A DNA stretch of 56,009 nt. Origin: Leifsonia xyli (GTDB taxonomy: Bacteria > Actinomycetota > Actinomycetes > Actinomycetales > Microbacteriaceae). Location of the stretch: NCBI GenBank assembly GCA_003243275.1, contig QFQR01000010.1:1-56009 (forward strand). Reading direction: 5' to 3'. Under the pieces are notes generated by a model. The model ran no database searches. It had not been told where the DNA came from and saw only the letters and a list, made by a program, of their open reading frames with translations. The position numbers were made by a program, and so were the translations under genes. Positions 14,944 through 23,998 of the stretch are shown piece after piece. Each line of letters begins with the position of its first letter. The first letter of the stretch is position 1.

Positions 14944-16947
14944 TTAGAATGGTACATCATCTTCTTCACATCTACCTGTCGCTGCTGGAGTAAGCACTTG
15001 GAAGCCAGATGTATTATAGTCGGTCACTTTCTCATGGTTATCATCATCGTAGACGTTCCCAGAAGTGTGAGAGTTAGCGCTGATGATATTGTTTCCTGCA
15101 TATACCTGTATGCCAACATTTTGCGTACTAGGCTCTAATATACCGAACATAGAACCGTCATAGCAACACTTCATTATTTCCGGATACTTTCTGTTGGTAT
15201 GCACTTTAATATGCGTAGGTACCTTCAAAGTAGAAACAATATCTAAAGCATCGTCTATTGTAGCAGGTAACGGTAAATTGGTTCTGTTCTTCCACCAGGT
15301 ATATGCCCTACGTCCTGCCCAATCTCCGTGCATTAAGCAAACATATTCTGAGAATGTCTTGTGACCACAATAATACGTCACCTTCAGGGTTGGCGGCTTA
15401 GTTGGGTCTCCGCGGTTAACGTTCTTCTGGTAGATAATATTTTCAACTGTAAAGTCTTCAATAATAGGCAACGTTTCTTTGATAAGCTTTTCGCTACTTG
15501 CTGCGACTTTAAGTTTTTCTTTGAATTTAAACGGTGCGCCGCAACTGCCCGGTATACCCATAGCCTTATTACCAACGATACGATAACCTTCGCGCTGGAG
15601 TTTATAGACTTCCTCATAAGTAAATCCAGTGATGTCAATATGCTCCTTACCTCCGCAATGTCGCCAGGCAGGGTATTGTCCGTCCAAACCGCACACTTCA
15701 CATTCTTTGAAGATACCAGGTCCCGCTCCTTTCTCTCCGGGGCGACGTGGTTTCAACGGATCATTGATAGGCCCTAAGCGTCGGCTGTTACCGGAGAAGT
15801 CCAGTACTAAGCAATCGTGTTTCGTGCTCATTTCTATTGCCAGTAAACGCTGTTCGCGGTCGCTAATGTCGTACCCTGGCGCATAGTCCGGGCGGGTACC
15901 ACGGCCCAGCATTTGCACCCAAAGGACTGTCGATTGTGTAGGTCGCAACATTATGATCAGATCGATACCCGGATGGTCAAAGCCTGTTGTTAGAACGTTG
16001 TTATTGGTTAATGCGCGTAACTTGCCGGATTTAAAGTCTGCTATAGCCTGATCACGTTCTTTATCCCCTAACTTACTATGTACTGCGGCGCATGGAATAC
16101 CACGTTCATTAAGCATATCCGACACGTCTTTAGCATGTTCAACGCCAGCACAGAATATCAGCCAACTTTTACGGTCAGCGCCCGATTCCATTGCTTCTGC
16201 AATAGCAGCTTCGTTGGCTTCACGTTTGTTGACTGCTGTTTGCAGTTCACCAGCGATAAAGTCTCCCCCACGTTTCTTAACTCCGTTAACATCCAGCTGA
16301 AACGTAGTACGTTTAGGGACTACTGGCATCAAATAACCTTCGTTGATAAACCAGTTGAAAAACTCTACAGAGGAACCGTCAAACACAATGTGGTCAAACA
16401 TCGCGTCAATGCCAGCTTCTTCATCCCCTTCTTGGCGGACAATAGAACCGAATCCTAAACGATAAGGTGTGGCAGTTAAGCCTATAATTTTAAGGTACGG
16501 ATTGATTTTCTTTAGTTCCGCAAAGAACTTTTTATATGATGCAGCTTCGCTAGGGCTTATTAAATGACATTCATCGACCACGATGATGTCTACTTTACCA
16601 AACAGTCCTGCTTTCTTAGCAACAGACTGTATACCTGCAAAGATGATTTGATGTAACGTGTCCTTCCTCTTCAAGCCAGAACTGTAAATACCCGCTGGCG
16701 CTTCGGGCCAAAGCTTCATCATCTTATCGTGGTTTTGGGCGATAAGTTCTTTGACGTGGGTTAATAGCATGGCTTTCTGGCCCGGGAACCATGTAAGCAG
16801 TAAACGGAAGAACTCCGCAATTACCAGACTTTTCCCTGTTCCCGTAGGTAATACAACTACAGGGTCACCTGATGAAGCTTTATGTTTATCAAAATAGCGA
16901 TAGATGCTATAAACTGCTTCTGTTTGATAATCGCGAAGTTTGAACAT
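14944..16947 (-). CDS. superfamily 2 DNA helicase
   Basis: 667 residues. RDYQTEAV (Q-motif-like), PTGTGKS (34-40, Walker A), DECH (125-128, Walker B), GLTATPYRLG (motif III), LTTGFDHPGID and QMLGRGTRPD (motif VI) show a complete SF2 ATPase of the restriction-subunit/UvsW type. A Cys-rich patch (CEVCGLDG to WRHCGG) may bind zinc, and the last 200 residues are unrecognised. It probably unwinds replication or recombination intermediates. Start at 16947, one base after the upstream stop, aligns with the family; 16995 would add a tail inside the neighbour. Confidence 0.9.
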   Translation of the reverse strand: MFKLRDYQTEAVYSIYRYFDKHKASSGDPVVVLPTGTGKSLVIAEFFRLLLTWFPGQKAMLLTHVKELIAQNHDKMMKLWPEAPAGIYSSGLKRKDTLHQIIFAGIQSVAKKAGLFGKVDIIVVDECHLISPSEAASYKKFFAELKKINPYLKIIGLTATPYRLGFGSIVRQEGDEEAGIDAMFDHIVFDGSSVEFFNWFINEGYLMPVVPKRTTFQLDVNGVKKRGGDFIAGELQTAVNKREANEAAIAEAMESGADRKSWLIFCAGVEHAKDVSDMLNERGIPCAAVHSKLGDKERDQAIADFKSGKLRALTNNNVLTTGFDHPGIDLIIMLRPTQSTVLWVQMLGRGTRPDYAPGYDISDREQRLLAIEMSTKHDCLVLDFSGNSRRLGPINDPLKPRRPGEKGAGPGIFKECEVCGLDGQYPAWRHCGGKEHIDITGFTYEEVYKLQREGYRIVGNKAMGIPGSCGAPFKFKEKLKVAASSEKLIKETLPIIEDFTVENIIYQKNVNRGDPTKPPTLKVTYYCGHKTFSEYVCLMHGDWAGRRAYTWWKNRTNLPLPATIDDALDIVSTLKVPTHIKVHTNRKYPEIMKCCYDGSMFGILEPSTQNVGIQVYAGNNIISANSHTSGNVYDDDNHEKVTDYNTSGFQVLTPAATGRCEEDDVPF

Positions 16948-16948
16948 T

Positions 16949-17866
16949 TTATTTACCGTAATAAGGAGCCATTTCATAATGCGAGCAAGCTTCAATCTGC
17001 TCGTCGGTTGTTATCGTTCTATTAACTACAGGATTAAAACATTTCCAAGTCCCGTCTTCAATAGCTCGGGAATAAACGCACGTCCTACAGCTAACGACGG
17101 GCAATTCGCCGCGGTAGCAATGATCAGCAAAGTCGCACATTTTGCATTCAAACCAGCTAGCCCCTTTAAGGGACAAGCCGACAGGAGGTTCATGTGTTAA
17201 TACAATTTTACAACCACGATCAATAAACTGGTCAGCTACTGCTGCATCTAAAGCGATAAGCTCGCAATAGACTTCATCTGTGTTTTTATTAACAGCGATG
17301 TACAAGCAAGCCGCAAGACCCATTTTACGCATGTACACTTGAACCTGGGCGTAGTGCGTTGGCTTTGATTCCCGCATACCTTCTTTCTTTAACTTGACAA
17401 AGCTCTTTTCACCATGAGTCTTCATTTCAGTTAAGATCGGAGTATTAGGGTCAGGCATGTCAGGACAACCTACAACAATACCATCAATTGCAGATCCGAA
17501 GTGTCCTCCTAGTTCACTAATACGGTACTGGTGACCTTCTGCGTCCTGCTGCCACACCTTAAAGCCCGCAGTAAGCAGCATAGCAATGAAGCGGCCTTCT
17601 TCCATGTGCCCGCGGTTAAATAAGCGGAGTATTCTTCCGGAGTGTTTAGGACGCGCTACCCATCGGAACTGAAAGAACAGTTTACGGGCGCATGGGTCGC
17701 CTATTGTGGATACACCTAAGTGGGAACGTCGACCGTTACGAGGGTCAAAAGCGTCGCTAATAGTAGGGATAACCCGACCTAACCATTCACGATATTTAGA
17801 ACCTTGATCTTCCTCTATCTTTTGATCAATAAGCTCTTTAGTTTTTTCTGCGAGATAAATTGGCAT
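16949..17866 (-). CDS. PD-(D/E)XK (Cas4/RecB-like) exonuclease
   Basis: 305 residues. The core GSAIDGIVVG (D128) and ILTEMKTH (E147, K149) is the nuclease site; AQVQVYM is the following helix. Cysteines near 58 and in CKMCDFADHC (about 246-256) suggest an iron-sulfur cluster as in Cas4-type enzymes, and a second Cys set follows (SCRTC). It lies between the helicase and the Sak4/SSB pair, so it is probably the recombination exonuclease. Start at 17866: AGGA is six bases upstream. Confidence 0.85.
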   Translation of the reverse strand: MPIYLAEKTKELIDQKIEEDQGSKYREWLGRVIPTISDAFDPRNGRRSHLGVSTIGDPCARKLFFQFRWVARPKHSGRILRLFNRGHMEEGRFIAMLLTAGFKVWQQDAEGHQYRISELGGHFGSAIDGIVVGCPDMPDPNTPILTEMKTHGEKSFVKLKKEGMRESKPTHYAQVQVYMRKMGLAACLYIAVNKNTDEVYCELIALDAAVADQFIDRGCKIVLTHEPPVGLSLKGASWFECKMCDFADHCYRGELPVVSCRTCVYSRAIEDGTWKCFNPVVNRTITTDEQIEACSHYEMAPYYGK

Positions 17867-17922
17867 CACAAGTCCTTAGGAAAAAATAGCGCCCGGAGGC
17901 GCTATTAGTTAACGGGGAGTTA

Positions 17923-18894
17923 TTAGGCTTGCGGTTGCTGCCAAGGCGGAACCTGAGCCTGAGCCGGGTGCGGAGGCTCTGCTGGTGCTGCGGCAGCTTG
18001 AGCAGGAGCGGCTTGCTGTGGTGCCGGGCTAGCGGTCTGAGTTGCCCACGGCGGGGTGGCCGCTGCTGGTTGGGCTGCTACAGGTGCTTCAGGTTGTACA
18101 GGAGCTACTGGTGCAACCTGAGCTTGCTGCTGCTGAGCAGCTAATGCTGCCTGTTGCGCTTCCCATGCAATCTGCTCAGGAGATTTAACAGGCTCAGCGG
18201 CTACCGGGGCAGGTGCTTGAGTCACTGGCGCTACAGGTGCGGCAGCGGCTGCTGGCTGTTCCCACGGCTGAGTCGGTTGTGCTGGCGGAGTCCACGGCTG
18301 TGTAGGTGCTGCCTGTTGTACCGGAGCCGTTGGCTGTACTGGTGCGGCTACTGCTGGAGCAGCAGGGGCAAACGGAGCGGTAGGAGCAGCTACAGGTGCC
18401 GCAGGTGGGGCAACCGGAGCGCCGCCAGGGAACGGAGCACTAACTGGGGCGGAACCAACAGCACCAGGCTGAACTGCCAGAGCGCGATGTACGGTGATTG
18501 AATCATAGCCGTTAGGAATATTACGATCTTCGTAATCGCTACCTTCAGCGGCTTTTTCGATCTTTAATTTGATATGGAAAGGTTTACCGTGAAGCTCTTC
18601 AGTCTGATTCCAGCGAGGGTGACCTGCTGCAATTGACAGAGCCGCCAATTGCTCGTAGGCAATACGAACGGTATCAGCTGAAGTAGGGTGAACTACGTTG
18701 AACCCAACGAACACTTTACGACCTTTTGCAAATGCAGGTTCGAGAAGTTCGATGACAAAGTCCAGCGCTTGACCTTTTGCAGCAGTTTCACGAGCTTTTG
18801 ATTCGACAACCTGACCCTTATACCAACCTTTAGGCAGAGCATCGAAGTTCATGGCCGCCGCATGTTGGGAAGCATCGAATTGGAATTGAGCCAT
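17923..18894 (-). CDS. DUF669-type single-stranded DNA-binding protein with Ala/Pro/Gln tail
   Basis: 323 residues. The first 145 match DUF669: LPKGWYKGQVVESKARETAAKG, GRKVFVGFNVVHP, AYEQLAALSIAAG, ELHGKPFHIKL and NIPNGYDSI. The remaining 178 or so are an extreme Ala/Pro/Gln/Val low-complexity tail without charge, like the flexible tails of SSB proteins but unusually long. DUF669 proteins accompany Sak4 annealases and coat single strands. Its ATG shares one base with the Sak4 stop. Opposite-strand ORFs here are composition artefacts. Confidence 0.85.
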   Translation of the reverse strand: MAQFQFDASQHAAAMNFDALPKGWYKGQVVESKARETAAKGQALDFVIELLEPAFAKGRKVFVGFNVVHPTSADTVRIAYEQLAALSIAAGHPRWNQTEELHGKPFHIKLKIEKAAEGSDYEDRNIPNGYDSITVHRALAVQPGAVGSAPVSAPFPGGAPVAPPAAPVAAPTAPFAPAAPAVAAPVQPTAPVQQAAPTQPWTPPAQPTQPWEQPAAAAAPVAPVTQAPAPVAAEPVKSPEQIAWEAQQAALAAQQQQAQVAPVAPVQPEAPVAAQPAAATPPWATQTASPAPQQAAPAQAAAAPAEPPHPAQAQVPPWQQPQA

Positions 18895-19628
18895 TATTGA
18901 TTACCTTTTGATTTGATCTTGTTAATGATATAACCCAGATGAGGATACTCAAATTCTGCTAGAGCACCTGACCGATCTTTTGCACTATCGCTTAAACCAG
19001 GTTGAGTTTGCAAGACTCGTTGTTTACTACCATCTGCACCCGGCATAACCTGATACCGGAACACTTCATCAAACAGGTACGGCAATGCCGGCCCTAACTG
19101 CTGACCCGGCATCTTCGGACCCCAAAGGAATTGACCAGTGACCTCGTCCTTTTCCTTACCCAGCTTAGCAGACATGTAGACATGCTTACCTTTGATGTCA
19201 CGAAACTTCTTAACCATCTCCAGAATTTTGTCTTGCATGTCGCCGTAAGCTTTACGTGGGTCTTTGTGCTTCGGCTTATATTCCGCCAGAGCAATTTCGC
19301 CTAATTCGGAAAGTGAGTCAATCCCGATAGAGTCGAAATGTTGTTGCATCTCTGGATGAATACACCATTGATAAGCATCTTCCAGATCTTGCATTGTTTT
19401 GATTTCAATTGTCATGAAATCGGTGGAGTACGGCAAGCCTGAAGGCCCAAAGATACGATCTAAGTTCTCTTTAGTAAGAGAAAGCAAACCGCCCTCGGCG
19501 CTGATAATAACAGGTCGAGGTAATGTGGCCATAAGAGCCGTCTTACCCATACCAGCTTCAGCGTAGTTGATCATTTTAACTCCAGCATCACTTACGATGG
19601 TACTGGAGTAAACAACTTGAATTGCCAT
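18894..19628 (-). CDS. Sak4-like RecA-fold recombinase
   Basis: 244 residues. Walker A is YAEAGMGKT (22-30) and a Walker B strand precedes the IDSLSELGE stretch. KAYGDMQDKILEMVKKFRD and the DEVFRYQV region match phage AAA_24/Sak4 proteins, a short Rad51/RecA core that anneals strands with its partner SSB. The partner gene follows directly (TAATG), then a nuclease and a helicase, giving a full recombination set. ATG at 19628 follows AGGTAGCAAC. Confidence 0.88.
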   Translation of the reverse strand: MAIQVVYSSTIVSDAGVKMINYAEAGMGKTALMATLPRPVIISAEGGLLSLTKENLDRIFGPSGLPYSTDFMTIEIKTMQDLEDAYQWCIHPEMQQHFDSIGIDSLSELGEIALAEYKPKHKDPRKAYGDMQDKILEMVKKFRDIKGKHVYMSAKLGKEKDEVTGQFLWGPKMPGQQLGPALPYLFDEVFRYQVMPGADGSKQRVLQTQPGLSDSAKDRSGALAEFEYPHLGYIINKIKSKGNQ

Positions 19629-19721
19629 GTTGCTACCTTTTGTCTTGAGGACGCTTAGTTTAAGCGATTACCTTTTAGATCTGCAAGCCGTTTTATTTGG
19701 TGCTTCACTATAAGGTAACCA

Positions 19722-19743
19722 CAATATATATATATATATATAT
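19722..19743. repeat. TA dinucleotide repeat
   Basis: About ten TA/AT units lie in the 117-base gap between the Sak4 gene and the 109-aa gene. Such a tract melts easily and could be an unwinding or regulatory site. Replication slippage could vary its length. Confidence 0.85.
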
Positions 19744-19745
19744 GG

Positions 19746-20075
19746 CTATCGCAGCAGCTTCATATCTCGGGCTCGTACTGTTTTACCTTTCAACTCAAGG
19801 GCTAACTCGTCACGCATCTTTAACTGACAGATGAAAAGATTAGTCATTTGTGTTTCAGGTATAGCAGAAACCATCATCTCTTTTAGAGTACGGCGAAGGT
19901 TTTCATTTACTGCCCGTTTCAAACATTCACGAGCTGTAAAACGCATCGCTTCTTGGATGTTACGATAATCCTTCTTAGCATAATACATAGCCAATTGGAT
20001 AGTTGCAATGATATCAGGAAATTCGCTATAAGCTGAATTGTGAATGATATCTGTAGCAATACGTTCCTTACTCAT
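19746..20075 (-). CDS. hypothetical protein, 109 aa
   Basis: All-helical protein (MRFTARECLKRAVNENLRR) with mixed charge. The start overlaps the upstream gene by 8 bases, with GGGAG upstream. No family recognised. It lies in the recombination/replication block. Confidence 0.75.
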   Translation of the reverse strand: MSKERIATDIIHNSAYSEFPDIIATIQLAMYYAKKDYRNIQEAMRFTARECLKRAVNENLRRTLKEMMVSAIPETQMTNLFICQLKMRDELALELKGKTVRARDMKLLR

Positions 20076-20325
20076 TCAATGAACTCCCGTCAACAAAACG
20101 CGCCACGTCGTCCGGATTTCCTCCGGCAGCTTTATAGCCTTTAGTGTACACAAAGATGTCATGCGAGCGCATAAGACCTCCGCACTTTTTACAAGGAAAG
20201 CTTTGATGTGTGGTTTCTCTACCACCTAATACGTCACCAAAAGTATGCGAAGAGCAGGAGTTCAATTTAGATAAATTTTCCTTTACCTGTTCCCATATCT
20301 TTTGAGCTGTTTCTTTACTGATCAT
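20068..20325 (-). CDS. hypothetical protein with CxxC, 85 aa
   Basis: Helical start, then FPCKKCGGLMRSHD, half of a zinc ribbon; Cys26 and His29 could complete it. Start at 20325 gives a nine-base SD spacing (GGAGG) against three for 20331. It overlaps the ligase gene end. Function unknown. Confidence 0.7.
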   Translation of the reverse strand: MISKETAQKIWEQVKENLSKLNSCSSHTFGDVLGGRETTHQSFPCKKCGGLMRSHDIFVYTKGYKAAGGNPDDVARFVDGSSLNE

Positions 20326-21271
20326 TGTCATCTTCCTCCGCTGGTAAAATATCGTCTTCAGAGCGCCAGGACAAAAAGCGAGCCTGACGGGGCTTATCTT
20401 TTACACCGATAGGGAAGTGACGGAACTTGACAATCAGCACACCCGGCTGGATTTCCCCAGATACCCATTTATTCCAAAGATCTATTCGTTCAGCATGAGT
20501 TAACTTGCCAGGACCAATTCGAGCCAGCTCACCATTATCAAGACGCTTAACCAGCAAAGCACCAACCATACCTTTTCCCACTTTGTTTTCCTGGTGGGTA
20601 GAACGTTTAGTGAGTCCCTGTGCATCCGTAAAGGCTTCATTTAGGTTTTCCTCCGCTTCGAAGACATCAACTAACCATCCTTCGGTGTCCTCGTAAGGTT
20701 TACGGCGCGTATAGTTGCACTGCTTAGGCGTACACTTACCCCACTTATATTTTGCATCAGGGTCTCGCTGAATTAAACCCTCATAGCCCATCTCAAGCCA
20801 GATTGCTTCCTGAGCTAATAGTTCTTCTTCGTTATTAACTTCCACGTAAGGAACAACCTGGAGATCTTCCAGCTGGCTAAGGCTATGTTGAAACTCAATC
20901 CAGTCTTTAAGCATACCATAGCGTTCGCGATACGTCTTGTCCTGAACAGACGGGTCGCACAAGTCAAAGACGTGGCCAATCACCATAGGCTTCCCTTCCT
21001 GCGACATAACAGCTGAAACAGTTTTGCGACATAGATCGTCGTCTGTTTCTAAACCCGCTGCTAGCTCCATGTCATAACCCTGATAAAGAGGTTGACTGAA
21101 GTTTTCACGGGTAAAGTGGTTCGGCATTGGTGCCAGTGTTCTGGTTAACAACGTGCCATAAGGGTTAAGACCACGAACCCCATCAATTTTTGGCATCACC
21201 CAAGTAGGATACCGCACCTTAGACAGGTCTGTATTTACTGCCCGGTATGCCCTGAACTTTTTAGTAGTCAT
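20315..21271 (-). CDS. ATP-dependent DNA ligase
   Basis: 318 residues. The nucleotidyl Lys28 lies in MPKIDGVRG (KxDG motif I). YDMELAAG (motif III region), YEGLIQRDPDAKYKWG (motif IV) and the KFRHFP region near the end fit small phage ATP ligases. It should seal nicks in replication and recombination. GAGG precedes the ATG. The strongly acidic end (EEDDNDQ) overlaps the next gene. Confidence 0.88.
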   Translation of the reverse strand: MTTKKFRAYRAVNTDLSKVRYPTWVMPKIDGVRGLNPYGTLLTRTLAPMPNHFTRENFSQPLYQGYDMELAAGLETDDDLCRKTVSAVMSQEGKPMVIGHVFDLCDPSVQDKTYRERYGMLKDWIEFQHSLSQLEDLQVVPYVEVNNEEELLAQEAIWLEMGYEGLIQRDPDAKYKWGKCTPKQCNYTRRKPYEDTEGWLVDVFEAEENLNEAFTDAQGLTKRSTHQENKVGKGMVGALLVKRLDNGELARIGPGKLTHAERIDLWNKWVSGEIQPGVLIVKFRHFPIGVKDKPRQARFLSWRSEDDILPAEEDDNDQ

Positions 21272-21800
21272 TAGACTTCCTCTTTCTTGATCTTAAATAG
21301 TTAGTTGAGTTTCTACGGACTTTTTCGGGCTTGATTTCTTCAAAGCCCATAGTAGAACGCTGTAAAAGCATTTGGCGCTTGGCAGCACTGTCACAGTGGT
21401 TCTGGGCCTTAGTGCGTTTATCTGCCCCTATTGTGTGCCCTGGAACGTGCTTATAACGTATCCGTAGTTTATAGCGGGTAACAAGGCTCTCAACGTACTG
21501 GGCAACGTCCCGCATTTGCTGGCAATAAGGATTATTCTTAAAACTAAGCGTCTTGATAGCCGAATCGCTATCTGACTGAATAAGTATATTCGATTTAGGT
21601 TTGATTAAACCGCTTTGCAAGCCATGCCACAAAGAATTGGCAATTGCCATTGCTTCTGCGACGTTATTATCAGACGGACTATGTAAAGGACCCTCGAAAG
21701 CTTGTTTGCCGTTATTGCTAGCCAACCAAACTCCGTATCCTGCGGCTTTAGATTTAGAACAGAAAGAAGCATCTGCGATTATTGTAATTGAATTTTGCAT
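21261..21800 (-). CDS. ribonuclease H
   Basis: 179 residues. The RNase HI acid set is visible: D10 in IIADASF, E49 in NNVAEAMAIAN, D77 in IQSDSDSA and D137 in HCDSAAKR, with the His-containing HVPGHT loop. It should remove RNA primers. Start at 21800 because AGGA is six bases upstream and the domain begins there; the longer frame runs into the upstream gene. The last 30 residues are a basic tail (RRNSTNYLRSRKRK). Confidence 0.9.
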   Translation of the reverse strand: MQNSITIIADASFCSKSKAAGYGVWLASNNGKQAFEGPLHSPSDNNVAEAMAIANSLWHGLQSGLIKPKSNILIQSDSDSAIKTLSFKNNPYCQQMRDVAQYVESLVTRYKLRIRYKHVPGHTIGADKRTKAQNHCDSAAKRQMLLQRSTMGFEEIKPEKVRRNSTNYLRSRKRKSNDY

Positions 21801-21813
21801 CGCTAATCCTAAG

Positions 21814-21831
21814 GGAGGACCGAAGTCCTCC
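21814..21831 (-). other. intergenic UUCG hairpin
   Basis: GGAGGAC-TTCG-GTCCTCC on the minus strand, a 7-bp stem with a very stable loop, between the 144-aa gene and RNase H. No U-run follows, so it is more likely an RNA stabiliser or processing site than a strong terminator. Confidence 0.7.
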
Positions 21832-21838
21832 TTATCAG

Positions 21839-22273
21839 TTATTCCACGCCTTTCGGCTTCACAAATTCGAGTGTACCACTTGCAGGTTTTGTGGTTACAC
21901 ATTGATCAAACAGTTGATGTTCTTCTTCTGTCAGGTCACGCCAGTTTTTAAGTTTTAACGAAGGTTTACGTTCAACCAGGTTGTCGACGTTAATACCTTT
22001 TTCACGTAAAGCCGGTAGTAAGTTGGTTAACATCGCATCATCAACTTCACGGGTAAGTTTATGAGCGTATTTCAGACCGTAGTCATTACCCAGATCAAAC
22101 TTGTTAGTACCTTCTTCCGGAGTAGCGAAGAACGTTTTAATGATCTTCTGACGGAGGACAGCTTCTTGGGCTTTCACGCGGGCTAGCTCAGTTTTCTTCT
22201 TGAGCCACTCCATGATATCTTCATTGGTAGCCTTTTCGGCTTCCTGTGCGTCAAAATCGAATTCAGGAGACAT
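21839..22273 (-). CDS. phage recombination-module protein, 144 aa, unknown function
   Basis: A helical, charged N-terminal half (LKKKTELARVKAQEAVLRQK) is followed by TNKFDLGNDYGLKYAHKLTR, LREKGINVDNLVERKP and FDQCVTTKPASGTLEF. I recall the same layout in many phages beside SSB or Sak genes, but not a defined activity. AGGATAAT lies before the ATG. Confidence 0.78.
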   Translation of the reverse strand: MSPEFDFDAQEAEKATNEDIMEWLKKKTELARVKAQEAVLRQKIIKTFFATPEEGTNKFDLGNDYGLKYAHKLTREVDDAMLTNLLPALREKGINVDNLVERKPSLKLKNWRDLTEEEHQLFDQCVTTKPASGTLEFVKPKGVE

Positions 22274-22277
22274 AATA

Positions 22278-22505
22278 TTATCCTATAACGTTGAAATAAA
22301 AATGTACGCCGTTATCAATCGCAGACTGACCTACGAATACAGGGAAATAACGACCGACGTGCTTTTGATCTGAACCTTCATATTTCACTACAAAATAACG
22401 CAATGATTTATTATTAGCAATTTGCGGCAATGTGTCTACCGCTCGACGTGCATTAGTCTCATTAATATAAGACTTAACAGGTTCAATTTTAAAGAAAGTT
22501 GCCAT
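22278..22505 (-). CDS. hypothetical protein, 75 aa
   Basis: Alpha/beta protein (RYFVVKYEGSDQKHVGRYF). GGGGAATA precedes the ATG; it ends four bases before the next gene. No family recognised. Confidence 0.72.
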   Translation of the reverse strand: MATFFKIEPVKSYINETNARRAVDTLPQIANNKSLRYFVVKYEGSDQKHVGRYFPVFVGQSAIDNGVHFYFNVIG

Positions 22506-22571
22506 AGTATTCCCCGATAAAGTTATTGCCTACACTGTTAATTATACGTCCTTTCGCAGCGTAGGCAAGAC

Positions 22572-22931
22572 TTAAATCACTTCGTAATAATGAAGTACAA
22601 GTCCGGAGCTATGATGTATGGTCTTCAGGAACTTGCGATTCTTAGGTCTCATTTCATAGCCTGTACCAAATACTTCAAAACAACGACCCTCGCTGCCATT
22701 TTGAGTATCCTTCGACTGCTCCGCCCACATAAACATGCCCCCAGATTGCTCAGCGATATCACGAATAATAGTACCCTTAGCTAGGACCATATTAAAACTA
22801 TGAAGCGGAACGGCGTACTTATGAATCACTGTACTTTGTACAGAAGGTTCAATAGCAACTTTAACGCCAGCAGCATACACCGTCCCGGTTGTCAGGTGAC
22901 GCGAAGGGATTATGGGGATTTCTTTAGACAT
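22572..22931 (-). CDS. hypothetical protein, 119 aa
   Basis: Beta-rich protein with several His (TIHHSSGLVLHYYEV at the end). GAGGTTATT precedes the ATG. No family recognised. It is set off by short gaps on both sides. Confidence 0.72.
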   Translation of the reverse strand: MSKEIPIIPSRHLTTGTVYAAGVKVAIEPSVQSTVIHKYAVPLHSFNMVLAKGTIIRDIAEQSGGMFMWAEQSKDTQNGSEGRCFEVFGTGYEMRPKNRKFLKTIHHSSGLVLHYYEVI

Positions 22932-22940
22932 AATAACCTC

Positions 22941-23537
22941 TTAAAATTTCTTACCGTCTGTTTTAGCCCGGTTTTCACGTTTATGATCAGAACGATTAGC
23001 ATTATATGCGCGTTTATCGCCAATAGCTTTCGGAATATCCCAGCCCCAACATTCTGCATGGTAGATCATAAGTATTGCAATAGCCAACTCAAACGCGGCA
23101 ATGTCGAGTACGTCTTCGGTAGCTTCACCAATCTGCATAACCTGGTTCTTGCGCACACCTTCTAGGGCATTAGAAATATGAACGTGAATGTCCAGGAAAT
23201 ACTTATGGAAATTGACATGAGTATATTCCGGAGTAGGGCGATCGTCAGCGCCTAAACGCAGAACAGCATCAATAGCTTTTTCAATATTCCAGCCTTTATG
23301 TCCAAACAGATCGTAGATGCGAATAGCAGCGTCTGCTAACTCTACCACTACATTTTGATATTGAGGCAAATGATGATCTGGAATATCGTGTACAAAGCCA
23401 ATATATGCTTCGGTTACTTCGGAATGGATCAAAGCCAGGGTAGTACCGTCAGGACGAACAGGTTCATCCCACCAGCCAGCTTTAACATTATATTTATAAA
23501 TTGCTTCAGCCAACTGGTTAGTGATTAAATCTTTCAT
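22941..23537 (-). CDS. MazG-like nucleotide pyrophosphohydrolase
   Basis: 198 residues. LIHSEVTEAYIG (ExxE) and VVELADAAIRIYD (ExxD) are the metal-binding helices of all-alpha NTP pyrophosphatases, and a related helix pair recurs later (DVLDIAAFELAIAIL). These enzymes clean up abnormal nucleotides or lower host alarmones. In a phage with altered guanine, control of guanine nucleotides is a reasonable guess. It shares one base with the next gene's stop (TAATG). Confidence 0.82.
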   Translation of the reverse strand: MKDLITNQLAEAIYKYNVKAGWWDEPVRPDGTTLALIHSEVTEAYIGFVHDIPDHHLPQYQNVVVELADAAIRIYDLFGHKGWNIEKAIDAVLRLGADDRPTPEYTHVNFHKYFLDIHVHISNALEGVRKNQVMQIGEATEDVLDIAAFELAIAILMIYHAECWGWDIPKAIGDKRAYNANRSDHKRENRAKTDGKKF

Positions 23538-23998
23538 TAAGTGTAGCCTCCGGTTGTGATAATAAAGTCCGTCGCATGGGCGCGGAATATATCTTTAAAG
23601 TCGTCGAGCGTAATGATTGCCCGGATGGGCGCTTTATTGTGGTAATACTCAAATTCTTCAGGGTTATGCACCCATGGATTGAGCTCAAGCATTACCGACC
23701 ACTTTCGCTTATCTTTATATATTAACACAGGACGCTTTTTAGTCTCTGCGGCAGATGTGATACATTGTTTCCACCACGTATTCAGAGCAAGCTGTTCCTG
23801 GTTCTTAATTTCAAACGCATAGCCGCAAGTATTGTCTAAATCCATCCCACCTACAGCAGATTGATTCTGACGGCGCTGGGCAATAGGTTTTGGCGGTAAC
23901 GGAATACCTAGCGTCAGATGCACCTCTTCATAGATTTCGTTGCACCAGTTTACAATATCACGTTCACCGCGTTGTCCCTTAGAACGAATATTAACCAT
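23537..23998 (-). CDS. PD-(D/E)XK Holliday-junction-resolvase-like nuclease
   Basis: 153 residues from ATG 23998. RSKGQRGERDIVNW (E12), GGMDLD (D53/D55) and AFEIKNQ (E63, K65), then WWKQC, match small phage resolvase/VRR-type nucleases. It should cut branched DNA before packaging. The start is chosen by domain limits and GGGAG upstream; it overlaps the previous ORF by 8 bases. The longer frame to 24058 would sit inside that ORF. Confidence 0.8.
   Translation of the reverse strand: MVNIRSKGQRGERDIVNWCNEIYEEVHLTLGIPLPPKPIAQRRQNQSAVGGMDLDNTCGYAFEIKNQEQLALNTWWKQCITSAAETKKRPVLIYKDKRKWSVMLELNPWVHNPEEFEYYHNKAPIRAIITLDDFKDIFRAHATDFIITTGGYT

Noticed and set aside
17929..18501. Two long plus-strand frames opposite the DUF669 tail
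   Set aside because: They are Cys/Arg/Ser-rich products of the Ala/Pro/Gln codons on the other strand, with no SD.
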